A stretch of 64,000 bases of DNA, taken from Mycolicibacterium agri (GTDB lineage: Bacteria > Actinomycetota > Actinomycetes > Mycobacteriales > Mycobacteriaceae). The notes beneath the pieces were generated by a model. The model ran no database searches. It saw only the letters and a list, made by a program, of their open reading frames with translations, and was not told the DNA's origin. The translations under genes were made by a program, and so were the position numbers. Location: contig NZ_PDCP01000006.1 in NCBI RefSeq assembly GCF_002553505.1, positions 1-64,000 of the forward strand. The letters are read 5' to 3'. This document shows positions 1 through 9,145 of this stretch, piece after piece (position 1 is the first letter of the stretch; each line of letters begins with the position of its first letter).

Positions 1-88
1 GGTCTGACTGAACACACGCGCCACAGAGCGCTTTGAGGCACCCCGCCCCCAAAGCCACTAATTCAGCAGGCTCCTAGAGAACAAGGTC

Positions 89-832
89 GTGATCGTGGCG
101 GGGCTGGGCGGCATCGGCAACGGCCTGGCCCGCCGCTACGCCGACGAGGGCGCACGGCTGGTGATCGGCGATCTCGACGCCGAGTTGGCCACGCGGGTGG
201 CCGCCGACCTCGACCCGTCCGGCGAGCGGGTGCGCGGACAACCGCTCGACGGCACCGACGAAGACTCCGTCATCGGCATCGTCAGTGCGGCCGTCGACGC
301 TTTCGGCCGCCTCGACGGCATGCACGTCAACTTCACCAACGCCGACGACGCGTATCTGCCCGGCGGAGTCGTGGACCTGCCGTTGGAGACCTTCGACGAA
401 GTCATGCGCGTCAACACCAGGGGCTTTGTCATCTGCGCCAAACACGCGATACCCGCGATGATCGACAGCGGCGGCGGGTCCATCGTGTTCACCGCGTCGA
501 TCGACGCCTACAACGGCGCCGGCACGCGGGTGTCCTACCAGATGAGCAAGGCCGCGGAGTTGGCTCTGATGCGCCACATCGCACGCAAATACGGCCCAAA
601 GGGCATCCGCGCCAACGCCATTGCGCCCGGACTTATCTGGCACTACAAGTTCGACGAGAACCCGATGCCCGACGGGATCGTCGACCAGGCCCGCGCGCGG
701 CAGATGATCAAGTCTCGGTTCGGCAGACCCGGTGACGTCGCGGCGCTGGGCGCCCTGCTGCTGTCCGACGACGGCAGCTTCATCACCGCTCAAACCATCG
801 CCGTCGACGGCGGTGTGACATTTCGGCCCTGA
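89..832 (+). CDS. SDR family NAD(P)-dependent oxidoreductase
   Basis: A classical short-chain dehydrogenase/reductase of 247 residues. The dinucleotide-binding motif AGLGGIG lies at residues 4-10. The catalytic triad is visible as S137 (TASIDAY), Y150 and K154 (YQMSK). The end SDDGSFITAQTIAVDGG is typical of the family. The substrate is unknown. The GTG at 89 is the first usable start, but the in-frame codons just before it read LLENKV, which is what SDRs normally have before the first strand. No ATG, GTG or TTG precedes that stretch before the TAA at 59-61, so either the N-terminus is a little short or a non-standard start is used. It is first in a run of plus-strand genes with a glycosyltransferase, a glucosamine-kinase-like protein and a sugar isomerase, suggesting a sugar or glycoside substrate (inference). 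Confidence 0.85.
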   Translation: MIVAGLGGIGNGLARRYADEGARLVIGDLDAELATRVAADLDPSGERVRGQPLDGTDEDSVIGIVSAAVDAFGRLDGMHVNFTNADDAYLPGGVVDLPLETFDEVMRVNTRGFVICAKHAIPAMIDSGGGSIVFTASIDAYNGAGTRVSYQMSKAAELALMRHIARKYGPKGIRANAIAPGLIWHYKFDENPMPDGIVDQARARQMIKSRFGRPGDVAALGALLLSDDGSFITAQTIAVDGGVTFRP

Positions 833-869
833 GCCACGCGCCGCGCCGTCCGGCAGTATTCTCCGACCC

Positions 870-2183
870 GTGGCGACACCACTGACCATCATGTTCTGGC
901 CGGAATCGGCCTACGGTCCGACGAACCAGTGCATCGGGCTGGCCGCCATCCTGCGCGACCGCGGGCACACCATCGTGTTCGCGGCGGAAAGCTCGTGGGC
1001 AGGCAAGCTGGCGCCGTTCGGTTTCATCGAGGAGCTGGTCGATCTGGCCGAGCCTGCCGCCGATGCGGGCGAGGAGGACGCCGGGGCGTTCTGGACGCAG
1101 TTCATCGCCGAGACCGCACCGGAATTCCGCAAGCCGACGATCGAGCAGTTGGAGTCGTTCATCCAGCCGACCTATCAGGCGCTCATCGACGGGGCCAAAT
1201 ACTGCGAGCCCCGGCTGCGCGAGATCATCGCCACGCACCGTCCCGACGTGATCGTCGAGGACAACGTCGTGCTCTTCCCCGCTCTGGTGACGTCCGGCGC
1301 GCCGTTCGTGCGGATCGTGTCGTGCAGCCCGCTGGAGATCACGGGCCCGAACATTCCGCCGCCGTTCTCCGGACTGCCCAGCGCCGACCGCAGCCAATGG
1401 GACGCCTTCCGCGCCGAATTCGACCGCACGCACCGCGCGATGTGGTCCGATTTCAACGAGTGGGTGCAGGCCCAGGGCGCCGAACCGCTGCGCGACCTGG
1501 AGTTCATGCCGCACAACACGGCGGCCAACCTCTACGTCTACCCGGCCGAGGCCGACTACGTCGATGCCCGGCCGCTCGACGACAGCTGGACCCGTTTGGA
1601 TTCCAGCGTGCGCGAAACCGACGAGGAGTACGAAGTGCCCGCCGAGGTCGCGAATCGGCCCGACGACAGCGCCCTGGTGTACCTGTCGCTGGGGTCACTC
1701 GGCGGCGCCGACGTCGAGCTCATGCAGCGCCTGATCGACGTGTTGGCCACCACCAGGCACCGCTACATCGTCAGCAAGGGGCCGCAGGCCGACCGAATCA
1801 CGTTGGGCGACAACATGGTCGGCGCCCAGATGTTGCCGCAGACCAAGGTCATCCCGCAGGTGGACCTGGTGATATCCCACGGCGGCAACAACACCGTCAC
1901 CGAGACACTGCATTTCGGCAAGCCGTTGATCGTACTGCCGCTGTTCTGGGATCAGTACGAAAACGCCCAGCGCATCGACGAACTCGGCTTCGGCGTGCGG
2001 CTCGACACCTACAAGTTCGCCGACGAGGAACTGACCGGCGCGGTCGACCGCCTGCTCGCCGACACCTCGCTGCGCGCCCGGCTTTCGGCCATCGGCGCGG
2101 CGATCCGCGCCCGTGACGGACTGCGGGTCGGCGCCGACGTCATCGAACGGGTCGGTGTGCAACATCGGGCCTCGGTTGCCTGA
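870..2183 (+). CDS. GT1-family (macrolide/UGT-like) glycosyltransferase
   Basis: A 437-residue GT-B glycosyltransferase. The N-terminal acceptor half begins with the GPTNQCIGLAAILRDRGH pattern (around residues 15-32). The C-terminal nucleotide-sugar half holds SHGGNNTVTE (about 336-345) followed by GKPLIVLPLFWDQYENA, the donor-binding motif of MGT/UGT enzymes. It would transfer a sugar from an NDP-sugar to a small acceptor or lipid in the cytosol. The GTG start at 870 is 37 bases after the SDR stop, and its end overlaps the next gene. Its acceptor and donor cannot be read from the sequence. The neighbouring amino-sugar genes make an amino sugar one possible donor. Confidence 0.85.
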   Translation: MATPLTIMFWPESAYGPTNQCIGLAAILRDRGHTIVFAAESSWAGKLAPFGFIEELVDLAEPAADAGEEDAGAFWTQFIAETAPEFRKPTIEQLESFIQPTYQALIDGAKYCEPRLREIIATHRPDVIVEDNVVLFPALVTSGAPFVRIVSCSPLEITGPNIPPPFSGLPSADRSQWDAFRAEFDRTHRAMWSDFNEWVQAQGAEPLRDLEFMPHNTAANLYVYPAEADYVDARPLDDSWTRLDSSVRETDEEYEVPAEVANRPDDSALVYLSLGSLGGADVELMQRLIDVLATTRHRYIVSKGPQADRITLGDNMVGAQMLPQTKVIPQVDLVISHGGNNTVTETLHFGKPLIVLPLFWDQYENAQRIDELGFGVRLDTYKFADEELTGAVDRLLADTSLRARLSAIGAAIRARDGLRVGADVIERVGVQHRASVA

Positions 2184-3381
2184 TCCGCTCGACGCGCTCG
2201 ACCTCGACGACGGCATGCGCCTTGCGGTCGTCGCCCACTCCGACGGGCGCGCCGCGCTGCCCATGCTGCGCACCGCCGACGGGCAATGGCGGCGCGCGCG
2301 GTCGGGAGAAGGTGTCGCGGAGGCGCTGCTGCGACTGCTGGCCGAAGCGACCGGAACGACGACGCGGGGCAGCTTCACGATCCGCTCGTGGACGCACCGA
2401 ATCGCGGTGGGAGAACGCAGCATCGGGGTCGACCAGACCAATGAGTCGGTGATCGTCGGCGACGCCGCGGTGGTCAAATGGGCGACCCATCTGCAGGACG
2501 GCCCGCACCCGGCTCCGCGTCGCATCGCGGTGCTGCGTGACGCCGGGTTCGGCGGCATCCCCCAGCCGTGGGGGCTGGTCACGTGGCGGCAGCCCGACGG
2601 CGCGGAAACCCTTGTCGCCAGCGTCGACCAATACCTGCCAGGCGCTGTGGACGGATGGACGTGGGCGGTGCAGCTGATCACCGACGCCGCCCGTGACCGC
2701 AGACCCGGCCCGGCGATCGACGCCGCCCGCGACGTCGCCGCCCTGGTTGCCGAGCTGCACGCCGCCTTGGCGAGCACCGCCACCGTCGCCACGATGTCCG
2801 ACGCCCAGCGGTGGCGCGATGCGGCGCTGAACACCTTGGAATCCGTTTGTAGCCTTGAGGATTCACATGCTGTGCGCGTTGCCCGTGCCCGCCGGGGCGA
2901 GGTCGCGAAGGTGTTGGACCGGCTTGGCGAGCTGGGGGGCAGCCCCGTCATCGAAGGCCACGGCGACCTGCACGTCGGCCAAATCCTGCGCGCCGACGGC
3001 CGTTTCGTGGTGACCGACTTCGACGGCAACCCGGTGCTGCAGGCGCGGGAGAGAATTCTGCCGATCCCCGCGGCCCTCGATGTCGCGGGCATGGTGCAGT
3101 CGCTGAGCCACGCCGCGGTCGTGGCGCGCAAGTACACCGCGCTCGACCCGCAGGCGCTGGCCGAGGTCGACACACAGGTGCGCGCGGCGTTCCTCGACGC
3201 ATACACCGCCCGCATCGGTCAGCTGGGGCACGCCGGGCTGTACGACCCAGACGCGGTCGCGCCGTTTCGCACCCAACAGGTGCTGCGCGAGATCATCTAT
3301 GCGGCAAGTCATCTGCCGCGGTGGATGTATGTGCCCGACGCGGCGCTACCCGCTCTTCTCGGCGAAGGGATCCCGACGTGA
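2155..3381 (+). CDS. Glucosamine-kinase-like (maltokinase/APH-fold) protein
   Basis: A phosphotransferase with the aminoglycoside-phosphotransferase/maltokinase fold. The Brenner-type catalytic loop is HGDLHVGQIL (around residues 268-277), with Gln where many kinases have Asn. The metal-binding motif follows as TDFDGNP (about 286-292). This combination is what is known from actinobacterial glucosamine kinases, which make glucosamine 6-phosphate from glucosamine and ATP. The SIS-domain sugar isomerase that follows fits that role. The start is uncertain: GTG 2113, GTG 2155, TTG 2176 and ATG 2215 are all in frame. I chose 2155 because homologues seem to begin just before the LDALDLDDGMRL segment. 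The gene overlaps the glycosyltransferase upstream and shares GTGA with the gene downstream. Maltokinase is the main alternative. Confidence 0.7.
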   Translation: MCNIGPRLPDPLDALDLDDGMRLAVVAHSDGRAALPMLRTADGQWRRARSGEGVAEALLRLLAEATGTTTRGSFTIRSWTHRIAVGERSIGVDQTNESVIVGDAAVVKWATHLQDGPHPAPRRIAVLRDAGFGGIPQPWGLVTWRQPDGAETLVASVDQYLPGAVDGWTWAVQLITDAARDRRPGPAIDAARDVAALVAELHAALASTATVATMSDAQRWRDAALNTLESVCSLEDSHAVRVARARRGEVAKVLDRLGELGGSPVIEGHGDLHVGQILRADGRFVVTDFDGNPVLQARERILPIPAALDVAGMVQSLSHAAVVARKYTALDPQALAEVDTQVRAAFLDAYTARIGQLGHAGLYDPDAVAPFRTQQVLREIIYAASHLPRWMYVPDAALPALLGEGIPT

Positions 3382-4346
3382 AGCCGGACGGTTTCGCCGC
3401 CGACCTGTACCGCAAGCCCGAGGTTCTGCAGCGGCTCGCATCGGGGTTGGCCGCCGCGAACCCGTGGGACGACGTCGTGCCGCCGAACATCGAGCGGGTG
3501 GTGCTTCTCGGGATGGGATCGTCGGCGTATGCCGGCGGTGTGGCGGCGGCCCGCATGCGCGCCCGGGGCGTGGTCGCCGCATCGGAGCTGGCTTCCTCAC
3601 CGCTTCTGCCTGACTGGGGTGACGCGACGCTGGTCGTCGCCACGTCGGCCAGCGGCGGCTCGGCCGAAACCCTCGACGCCCTCGACCGGCTGCCCGCATC
3701 GGCGCACACGGTCGCGCTCACCAACACGCCGGGCTCGCCCATCACCCAGCGCTGCGACGCCGTTGTCGACCTGGCCGCCGAGACCGAGGTCGGTGGTGTC
3801 GCCTGCCGCAGCTACCAGCACACGCTGGCACTGCTGTTGGCACTCGAATGCCATCTGACGCGCACCGGCACAGAGCGCCTGGCATCGGCCGTTGCGCTGG
3901 CCGCCGATGCCAGCGCCTACCTCCTCGACACCGAAAGCGATTGGCGACTGGAGGTTTCCGAGCCGCTGCTCGGCCCGTCGGGCGTCTACCTCGCGGCGCC
4001 GGCGGACCGGTTGTGCTCGGCACAGCAGGGCGCCCTGATGCTGCGCGAGGGTCCGCGGCTGCCGGCGGTCGGGTGCGAGACGGGCGACTGGAGCCATGTG
4101 GACGTGTACCTGACGAAGACGCTCGACTACCGGCTGCTCGTCTTCGCCGGATCGAAGTGGGAGGCACAGCTGGCCGAGTGGACCGGCGAGCGCGGCTCCA
4201 CCGTCATCGGCGTCGGCGGCGTGGTGCCCGGCACCCAGTACAACCTGCGCTACCCCGGCGACTCCGACGATGTCGTCCGTCTCCTGACGGAGGTCCTGGT
4301 GCCCGAGCTCATGGCCGCCCGGGCGTGGCAGGCTCAGCGGAGGTAG
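3378..4346 (+). CDS. SIS-domain sugar isomerase (GlmS isomerase/AgaS-like)
   Basis: A double-SIS protein of 322 residues without a glutaminase domain. The first SIS domain has LGMGSSAYAGG (near residue 43) and TSASGGSAETLDAL (near 88). The second has CETGDWSH (near 233), corresponding to the catalytic Glu/His region of aldose-ketose isomerases and amino-sugar deaminases. It probably interconverts glucosamine 6-phosphate and fructose 6-phosphate, with or without ammonia release. The GTG at 3378 overlaps the kinase stop in a GTGA arrangement, so kinase and isomerase are translationally coupled. A longer in-frame start at 3321 would lie inside the kinase and is less likely. Its 3' end overlaps the opposing gene by 13 bases. 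Confidence 0.8.
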   Translation: MKPDGFAADLYRKPEVLQRLASGLAAANPWDDVVPPNIERVVLLGMGSSAYAGGVAAARMRARGVVAASELASSPLLPDWGDATLVVATSASGGSAETLDALDRLPASAHTVALTNTPGSPITQRCDAVVDLAAETEVGGVACRSYQHTLALLLALECHLTRTGTERLASAVALAADASAYLLDTESDWRLEVSEPLLGPSGVYLAAPADRLCSAQQGALMLREGPRLPAVGCETGDWSHVDVYLTKTLDYRLLVFAGSKWEAQLAEWTGERGSTVIGVGGVVPGTQYNLRYPGDSDDVVRLLTEVLVPELMAARAWQAQRR

Positions 4347-5035
4347 ACCTCGTCGCCGGTCGGGTATCCGCCGCCGCGCGTGGTGATGTGGACGTGGTCG
4401 TAGTGGCCGTAGCCGCCGGGCTTCGCGCCGCCGGGCGTGTAGTAGACACCGCGCCAGATGCAGTCCTGCAGCGCGAAGCGCTGGGCGTTCTCCAGCGCGA
4501 ACGCGACGATCCGGTTGCCGAGTTCGATGCCCGCCGCCGACGTCGGGTTCGGGATCATCACGTCAAGCGCCAAGCCGTTGGGGTGCCAGCGCAGCGAGTC
4601 GGGCCGCACCCCGCCGATGTTCTGGATCTCGGGAAACAGTGCGCTGATGCTGCGCGCCACCAGGATCGTCTTGACCTGCAGGCCCTTCTCCGACACCTTC
4701 CCGACGGGCAGGATGCGTTCGGCCTCGCGGTTGTAGACGCGGTAGCGCGACGCCGACGCGAACTGCGCTGTGACGGCGCCGCCGTCGGCCGGAAGGGCCG
4801 CCGCTGGGGTGGAGTAGCCCGTCGGACCGGAGGCGACGATCTGGATGCTGCGTTGCGCCGGGCCGTCGACGACGGTGTCGGCGGTGTCAGCGGTATCCGC
4901 GGAGTCGGCTTCAGCGACCGGCGCCGGAGGTGAAACGTCGCCGCCCGCCGCGAGCAGAAGTGCGTAGGGAGCGACCACTGCGGCTGGTACGACCGACGGC
5001 ATCCGCCGGCGGCGAGCGACGCTGTGCCTCCCCAT
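4334..5035 (-). CDS. Secreted protein with M15-type peptidase-like C-terminus
   Basis: A 233-residue protein with an Arg-rich start followed by a hydrophobic segment (VVPAAVVAPYALLLAAGG) that can serve as signal peptide or anchor. A short linker has SADTADTADT repeats. The C-terminal half carries RWHPNGLALD (H151 to D158) and HYDHVHI (near 211-214), matching the HxxGxAxD...HxH zinc-ligand spacing of M15 D,D-carboxypeptidase/VanY-like folds. A cell-wall peptide target is therefore likely, though activity is unproven. The ATG at 5035 gives a compact basic N-terminus; an in-frame start at 5056 would add seven residues. It converges on the SIS gene and diverges from the P450 gene across about 175 bases with no recognisable element. 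Confidence 0.65.
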   Translation of the reverse strand: MGRHSVARRRRMPSVVPAAVVAPYALLLAAGGDVSPPAPVAEADSADTADTADTVVDGPAQRSIQIVASGPTGYSTPAAALPADGGAVTAQFASASRYRVYNREAERILPVGKVSEKGLQVKTILVARSISALFPEIQNIGGVRPDSLRWHPNGLALDVMIPNPTSAAGIELGNRIVAFALENAQRFALQDCIWRGVYYTPGGAKPGGYGHYDHVHITTRGGGYPTGDEVYLR

Positions 5036-5210
5036 CGAGTAGCACCATACGAGCAAAGAAGCCGATGTTCAGCCTCCCTCAATAAACCCTTAATCTTCGG
5101 CGGATGGCGAGCAAGTCAAGAAAGGGTCACATTTTCGCAGCTCACAAGCGCGCCGACGGCTCAATCGGCGAATTCGCGGAGTAACCTGCGTCACACGTCG
5201 AACCGGCCGC

Positions 5211-6485
5211 GTGCCTAAACCGAGCCGGCAGTTTTCACCCGGCCGGTTCGATGTGTCGGGCACACTCTCCGACGTGGCAGAAGATGCCATCGCGATCGGC
5301 GGCGTCGACCTCACCGACCCGGACGTATACGCATCCGGCATGCCCTTCGACGCGTTCCGTGCACTGCGCCGGCGCGCCCCGGTCGCGTGGCACCCGCACC
5401 AGGACGGTCCCGGCTTTCTGGCGCTGACCGGATACGACGAGATCCTTGCCGTGTCGAGGGACAGCGCGACGTGGTCGTCGCAGGCCACCGGGGTGTTCTT
5501 CGAGATTCCTCGGCCCGAGGACGCCTACCAGCTCGAGCTGATGATGCTGACAATGGACCCGCCGCGGCACACCAAGCTGCGCTCGCTGATCAGCAAAGGT
5601 TTCACGCCTCGGCAGGTGGCTCGGCTCAACGGCCGCGTCGCGGAGATGGCGCGGCAGATCGTCGACGCCATGGCCGCGCAGGGCGAATGCGATTTCGTCG
5701 ACGACGTCGCCGGGGCGCTGCCGTCCTACGTGATCGCCGAACTGATGGGCATCCCGCTCGGCGACGGCCGTCGGCTCTACGAGCTGACCGAGATCATGAA
5801 CACCGGCTCGGTCGGGCAGCAGGAGACCGCGGTCGACGCGCAGATGCAGATGTTCGCCTACGGCACCGAACTGGCCGCGCGCAAGCGCGCCGATCCGGGC
5901 GACGACATCGCCACCTCGCTGCTGCATGCCGAGGTCGACGGTGAACACCTCACCGACCTCGAGTTCAACATGTTCTTCCTGCTGCTGATCAACGCCGGCG
6001 GCGACACCACACGCAACCTGGTGGCCGCGGGCATCCTGGCCTTGCTGGAGCATCCGGCCGAGCAGGCGCGGCTGGCCGCCGACCCGTCGCTGCTGCCGAC
6101 CGCCGTCGAGGAGATGCTGCGCTTCACCAGCCCCGTCACGGTGTTCGTGCGCACGGCGACGCGAGACACCGAGCTGCGCGGCATACCCGTGCAGGCCGGT
6201 GACCGCGCAGCGATGTTCTATCCGTCGGCCAACCGCGACGAGACGCGCTTCGCCGACCCCGACCGCTTCGACATCGGCCGCACCCCCAACCCGCATCTGG
6301 CGTTCGGCGGCGGCGGAACCCATTACTGCCTCGGCGCCAATCTGGCCAGGGTGGAGGCCGCCGCGATCATTCCCGAGGTGCTGTCGCGGATGAAGGGCCT
6401 CGAGCTCGCAGGCCCCGTCGAACGCGTGCGGTCGAACCTGATGAACGGCATCCGGTCGATGCCGGTGCGCTTCTCGCCGGCCTGA
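5211..6485 (+). CDS. Cytochrome P450
   Basis: A bacterial class I P450 of up to 424 residues. Visible hallmarks are the I-helix AGGDTTR, the K-helix EEMLR (ExxR), and the heme-thiolate loop FGGGGTHYCLGANLAR with the cysteine near residue 373. It would hydroxylate a lipophilic substrate using ferredoxin and reductase partners that are not encoded nearby. The general look, including GDDIATSLLHAEVDG and MTMDPPRH-like segments, is of mycobacterial steroid/terpene/fatty-acid P450s, but I cannot assign a CYP family. GTG 5211 is the longest start. GTG 5253 and GTG 5274 (VAEDAIAIGG) are also plausible, because P450 sequences usually begin shortly before the VDLTDPDVY segment. Confidence 0.9.
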   Translation: MPKPSRQFSPGRFDVSGTLSDVAEDAIAIGGVDLTDPDVYASGMPFDAFRALRRRAPVAWHPHQDGPGFLALTGYDEILAVSRDSATWSSQATGVFFEIPRPEDAYQLELMMLTMDPPRHTKLRSLISKGFTPRQVARLNGRVAEMARQIVDAMAAQGECDFVDDVAGALPSYVIAELMGIPLGDGRRLYELTEIMNTGSVGQQETAVDAQMQMFAYGTELAARKRADPGDDIATSLLHAEVDGEHLTDLEFNMFFLLLINAGGDTTRNLVAAGILALLEHPAEQARLAADPSLLPTAVEEMLRFTSPVTVFVRTATRDTELRGIPVQAGDRAAMFYPSANRDETRFADPDRFDIGRTPNPHLAFGGGGTHYCLGANLARVEAAAIIPEVLSRMKGLELAGPVERVRSNLMNGIRSMPVRFSPA

Positions 6486-6498
6486 CCCGCTGCCGGGG

Positions 6499-6777
6499 TC
6501 AGATGCCAGCGCAGATCGACGGGCCGAACGGAACGGGTATCGGCACGCACACGCCCACGCCGAAGTACGGCGTGATGTCACCGTTCCAGGCCGGAGGTGG
6601 CGGCGGTGGCGGCGGCGGGGGCGGAGCGGCGACGCAGCTGTTGGACGGCGCGTCATAGACGGTTCCGTACCCACACTCGACCGCACCGCTAACTCCCGGC
6701 GTCAGGATCGTTGCGAATGCAAGTGGTGCGAGTGTCATCGCGCCGACGATTGCCAGGCGACGAATTGTGCTCAGCAT
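6499..6777 (-). CDS. Small secreted Pro-rich protein
   Basis: A 92-residue protein. A signal peptide (LSTIRRLAIVGAMTLAPLAFATILTP) ends near residue 30. It is followed by a Cys-containing segment (VECGYGTVYDAPSNSC), a run of eleven prolines, and a tail with two further Cys. The ATG at 6777 is chosen because a strong GGGAGG ribosome-binding site sits just upstream; the longer open frame upstream has no signal-peptide-like start. Such short Cys/Pro-rich exported proteins are common in mycobacteria and mostly uncharacterised. It is divergent from the DUF4185 gene, sharing about 160 bases of intergenic DNA. Confidence 0.65.
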   Translation of the reverse strand: MLSTIRRLAIVGAMTLAPLAFATILTPGVSGAVECGYGTVYDAPSNSCVAAPPPPPPPPPPPAWNGDITPYFGVGVCVPIPVPFGPSICAGI

Positions 6778-6937
6778 CGAAGGCCTCCCTTGGATCGTCC
6801 CCCGACCTCCTGCACCAATCTTAGGGAAGTTAAGCGATTGCTGACATGTTTGGGAAAGTCCTGAAAACTCCGCGCACCGCGTACCGGGGGTGGGACACTC
6901 CTCCCAAGTCGGGGATGCATCGTCATCAGGGGAGAAC

Positions 6938-9145
6938 ATGGGTGCATCTGCCTACATCGGACGCGTCGGGGGATTAGCTGTAGCGCTGGGAGTCGGCGCA
7001 GCGGTCGCGACGGGACACGGGGTGGCCTGGGCCGGCCCGACCGACAGCAACACCTCGTCGAGCGAGTCGGCTTCCTCGCCGGACTCCAACGCCGATTCGG
7101 GTACCGGCGCCGCCGACACCGGCACGGCCGAGGCGCCGAAGACCACGACGACGGCCGACCCGCCCCCGGGTGCATCGGCGCCGTCACGGCCGAAGCTCGG
7201 GTCGAAGGCGAAGGACGTGATGTCGTCGTTGACACGTGCCGCCGAGCGGGGCGTCGCGGTGGCCACCGGCGGGGCGCTCACCAGTAAGAAGTTCAAGCCG
7301 CAGAAGGCGGCCGCCCCGGTCGAGCCGAAACAGGCGGCCACGGACGACGCGGCACCGGCCGAGGGTGCACAACTCGACGAGGCACAACCGGAGGTGGCGC
7401 AAGCGCCGGAGGCGGTGACAGCTCCGGAGGTGGTGAAAGTAAGGCCGGCGCAAAAGAAGTCGGCGGCGGTGCCGACCGACAATCCGGTCGAACGGTTCGT
7501 GCGCCACCTGCCTGCTGCCCAACCCTCACACCCGGCGCGCACCGAGCAGCGCACCACCGCACAGGTTGTCGCAGAATCGGTTGAGACGGCCGTGGCACCT
7601 GCCGCTGAAACGGTGGAGCGCAGCACATTCCAGACGTTGAGTGTCAACACCGCGATGCAGGAGTACCTGCCGGTGCTGACGGCGGCCTCCGCCCCCGCAC
7701 CCGAAAAGCCGCCGGTACCTCGGCTTTTGAGCACCATTGTTTCGGCTCTCGGTCTCGGCGCACTGGCGTCCAACACGCCAGCCGGACCGATCGGGACCCC
7801 GATCGCGCTGGCCCTGTTGGCGCTGGGTGTGCGGCGAGAGCAGGCCGCCTTGACCGTCGGTAGCAGCAGCACGGTACGCACCCCGACCGTCGCCGCGCTG
7901 ACGATCGCGGAAAGCCAACCGACGGGAGCCGTTGTCACGCCATACGACCCGGCGACCGACTACTCGGTGAACCCGGTGGCGGTCAGCCCGAACACCGCGA
8001 TCATCACCAAGCTCACCGGCCCAGGGGGCCTCAACAACACGCAGAGTCGGTTCGGCATCGGCGGAACCGACCTCGGAATCATGTGGGACAACGGCATTGA
8101 CGAGCAGAATCAGGTGCTGATCCTGTTCGGCGACACGTTCTACAACACCACCCCGGTCCGGACCGGAGTGTGGCGCAACAACACGCTGTTGCGAAGCTCG
8201 GATGCGATGCTGTCAAACGGCATCTACGTGCGCGACGGGCATCCTGTCGACGATTTCGCCGGTGCACCTTTGGTTTACAACAGCGAGCTGCAGCGCTACA
8301 TCTTCAAGCAGGTGGTCGCCAACGAGCGGTACGCGGTCGGCCAGGACATCACCATCATTCCGACATCGGCGATTTCGGCGCCGTACCCGAACCAGTACGG
8401 TTCGCGGCAGTACGCCAGCATCATGTCGGTGCGGTCCTGGGACACCCCGGGCCGGTGGACAACCAACTACTCGGCCATCGCGTTCTCCGACGACAACGGC
8501 GAAACCTGGCATGTGGCGCGGGAAAGCGTCCGACCCGCCGCTGTCGGCCGCTCCACGATGCCCTACGTGGCGGGCAACGAGAACTTCCAGCAGTTCGCCT
8601 TCGTCGCGCCTCCCGCGGGCTCGGCGGACGCCGACGCCGGTTGGGTGTATGCGTACGGCACGCCGTCGGGTCGCGGCGGCACGGTGTATCTGTCGCGGGT
8701 CAAGCAGGACCAGATCCTCGACCAGACCAAATACGAGTACTGGAACGGGACGGCATGGGTCGCGAACAAGCCGTCGGCCGCCAAGCCCGTCCTGCCGGGC
8801 ACCACGACTAGCTACTTCTTCGGCCTGATCAAGCGCACCACATACCCGACTGCCGGCGAAATGTCGGTGCAGTACAACGAATACGAGAAGCAGTACATCA
8901 TGCTGTACCAGGACCAGAACAACAACATCGTGATGCGCAAGGCCGATCGGCCGGAGGGCCCGTGGAGCACGCCCACGGTTCTGGTTTCGTCGTCGAAAAT
9001 GCCCGGGCTGTACGCGCCGATGATCCATCCCTGGTCGTCGACGTCGAAGGTCGACGAGTCCGAAAGACAGTACCTGTACTGGAATATGTCGACTTGGGGC
9101 GATTATCAGGTGGTGACGATGCGCACTGATCTGAGCAAGGTGTGA
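6938..9145 (+). CDS. Secreted DUF4185 (GH183-like) protein
   Basis: A 735-residue exported protein. It begins with the mycobacterial signature AYIGRVGGLAVALGVGAAVA, a signal/anchor. A long low-complexity Ala/Pro/Thr/Ser/Glu-rich linker of roughly 300 residues follows, then a C-terminal DUF4185 domain from about residue 345. Acidic motifs typical of this propeller-like domain are visible: IGGTDLGIMWDNG (near 377) and LFGDTFYNT (near 397). Some DUF4185 proteins are known endo-D-arabinofuranases (CAZy GH183), so action on arabinogalactan or lipoarabinomannan arabinan is a reasonable inference, not a demonstration. The ATG at 6938 follows an AGGGGAG site; an earlier GTG at 6890 would spoil the signal sequence. 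The stop overlaps the next start (TGATG), so the next gene is coupled. Confidence 0.85.
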   Translation: MGASAYIGRVGGLAVALGVGAAVATGHGVAWAGPTDSNTSSSESASSPDSNADSGTGAADTGTAEAPKTTTTADPPPGASAPSRPKLGSKAKDVMSSLTRAAERGVAVATGGALTSKKFKPQKAAAPVEPKQAATDDAAPAEGAQLDEAQPEVAQAPEAVTAPEVVKVRPAQKKSAAVPTDNPVERFVRHLPAAQPSHPARTEQRTTAQVVAESVETAVAPAAETVERSTFQTLSVNTAMQEYLPVLTAASAPAPEKPPVPRLLSTIVSALGLGALASNTPAGPIGTPIALALLALGVRREQAALTVGSSSTVRTPTVAALTIAESQPTGAVVTPYDPATDYSVNPVAVSPNTAIITKLTGPGGLNNTQSRFGIGGTDLGIMWDNGIDEQNQVLILFGDTFYNTTPVRTGVWRNNTLLRSSDAMLSNGIYVRDGHPVDDFAGAPLVYNSELQRYIFKQVVANERYAVGQDITIIPTSAISAPYPNQYGSRQYASIMSVRSWDTPGRWTTNYSAIAFSDDNGETWHVARESVRPAAVGRSTMPYVAGNENFQQFAFVAPPAGSADADAGWVYAYGTPSGRGGTVYLSRVKQDQILDQTKYEYWNGTAWVANKPSAAKPVLPGTTTSYFFGLIKRTTYPTAGEMSVQYNEYEKQYIMLYQDQNNNIVMRKADRPEGPWSTPTVLVSSSKMPGLYAPMIHPWSSTSKVDESERQYLYWNMSTWGDYQVVTMRTDLSKV

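Noticed and set aside
1695-3215. A 506-codon minus-strand open frame
   Set aside because: It is the antisense of the glycosyltransferase and kinase genes; its Ser/Arg-rich translation shows no family motif.
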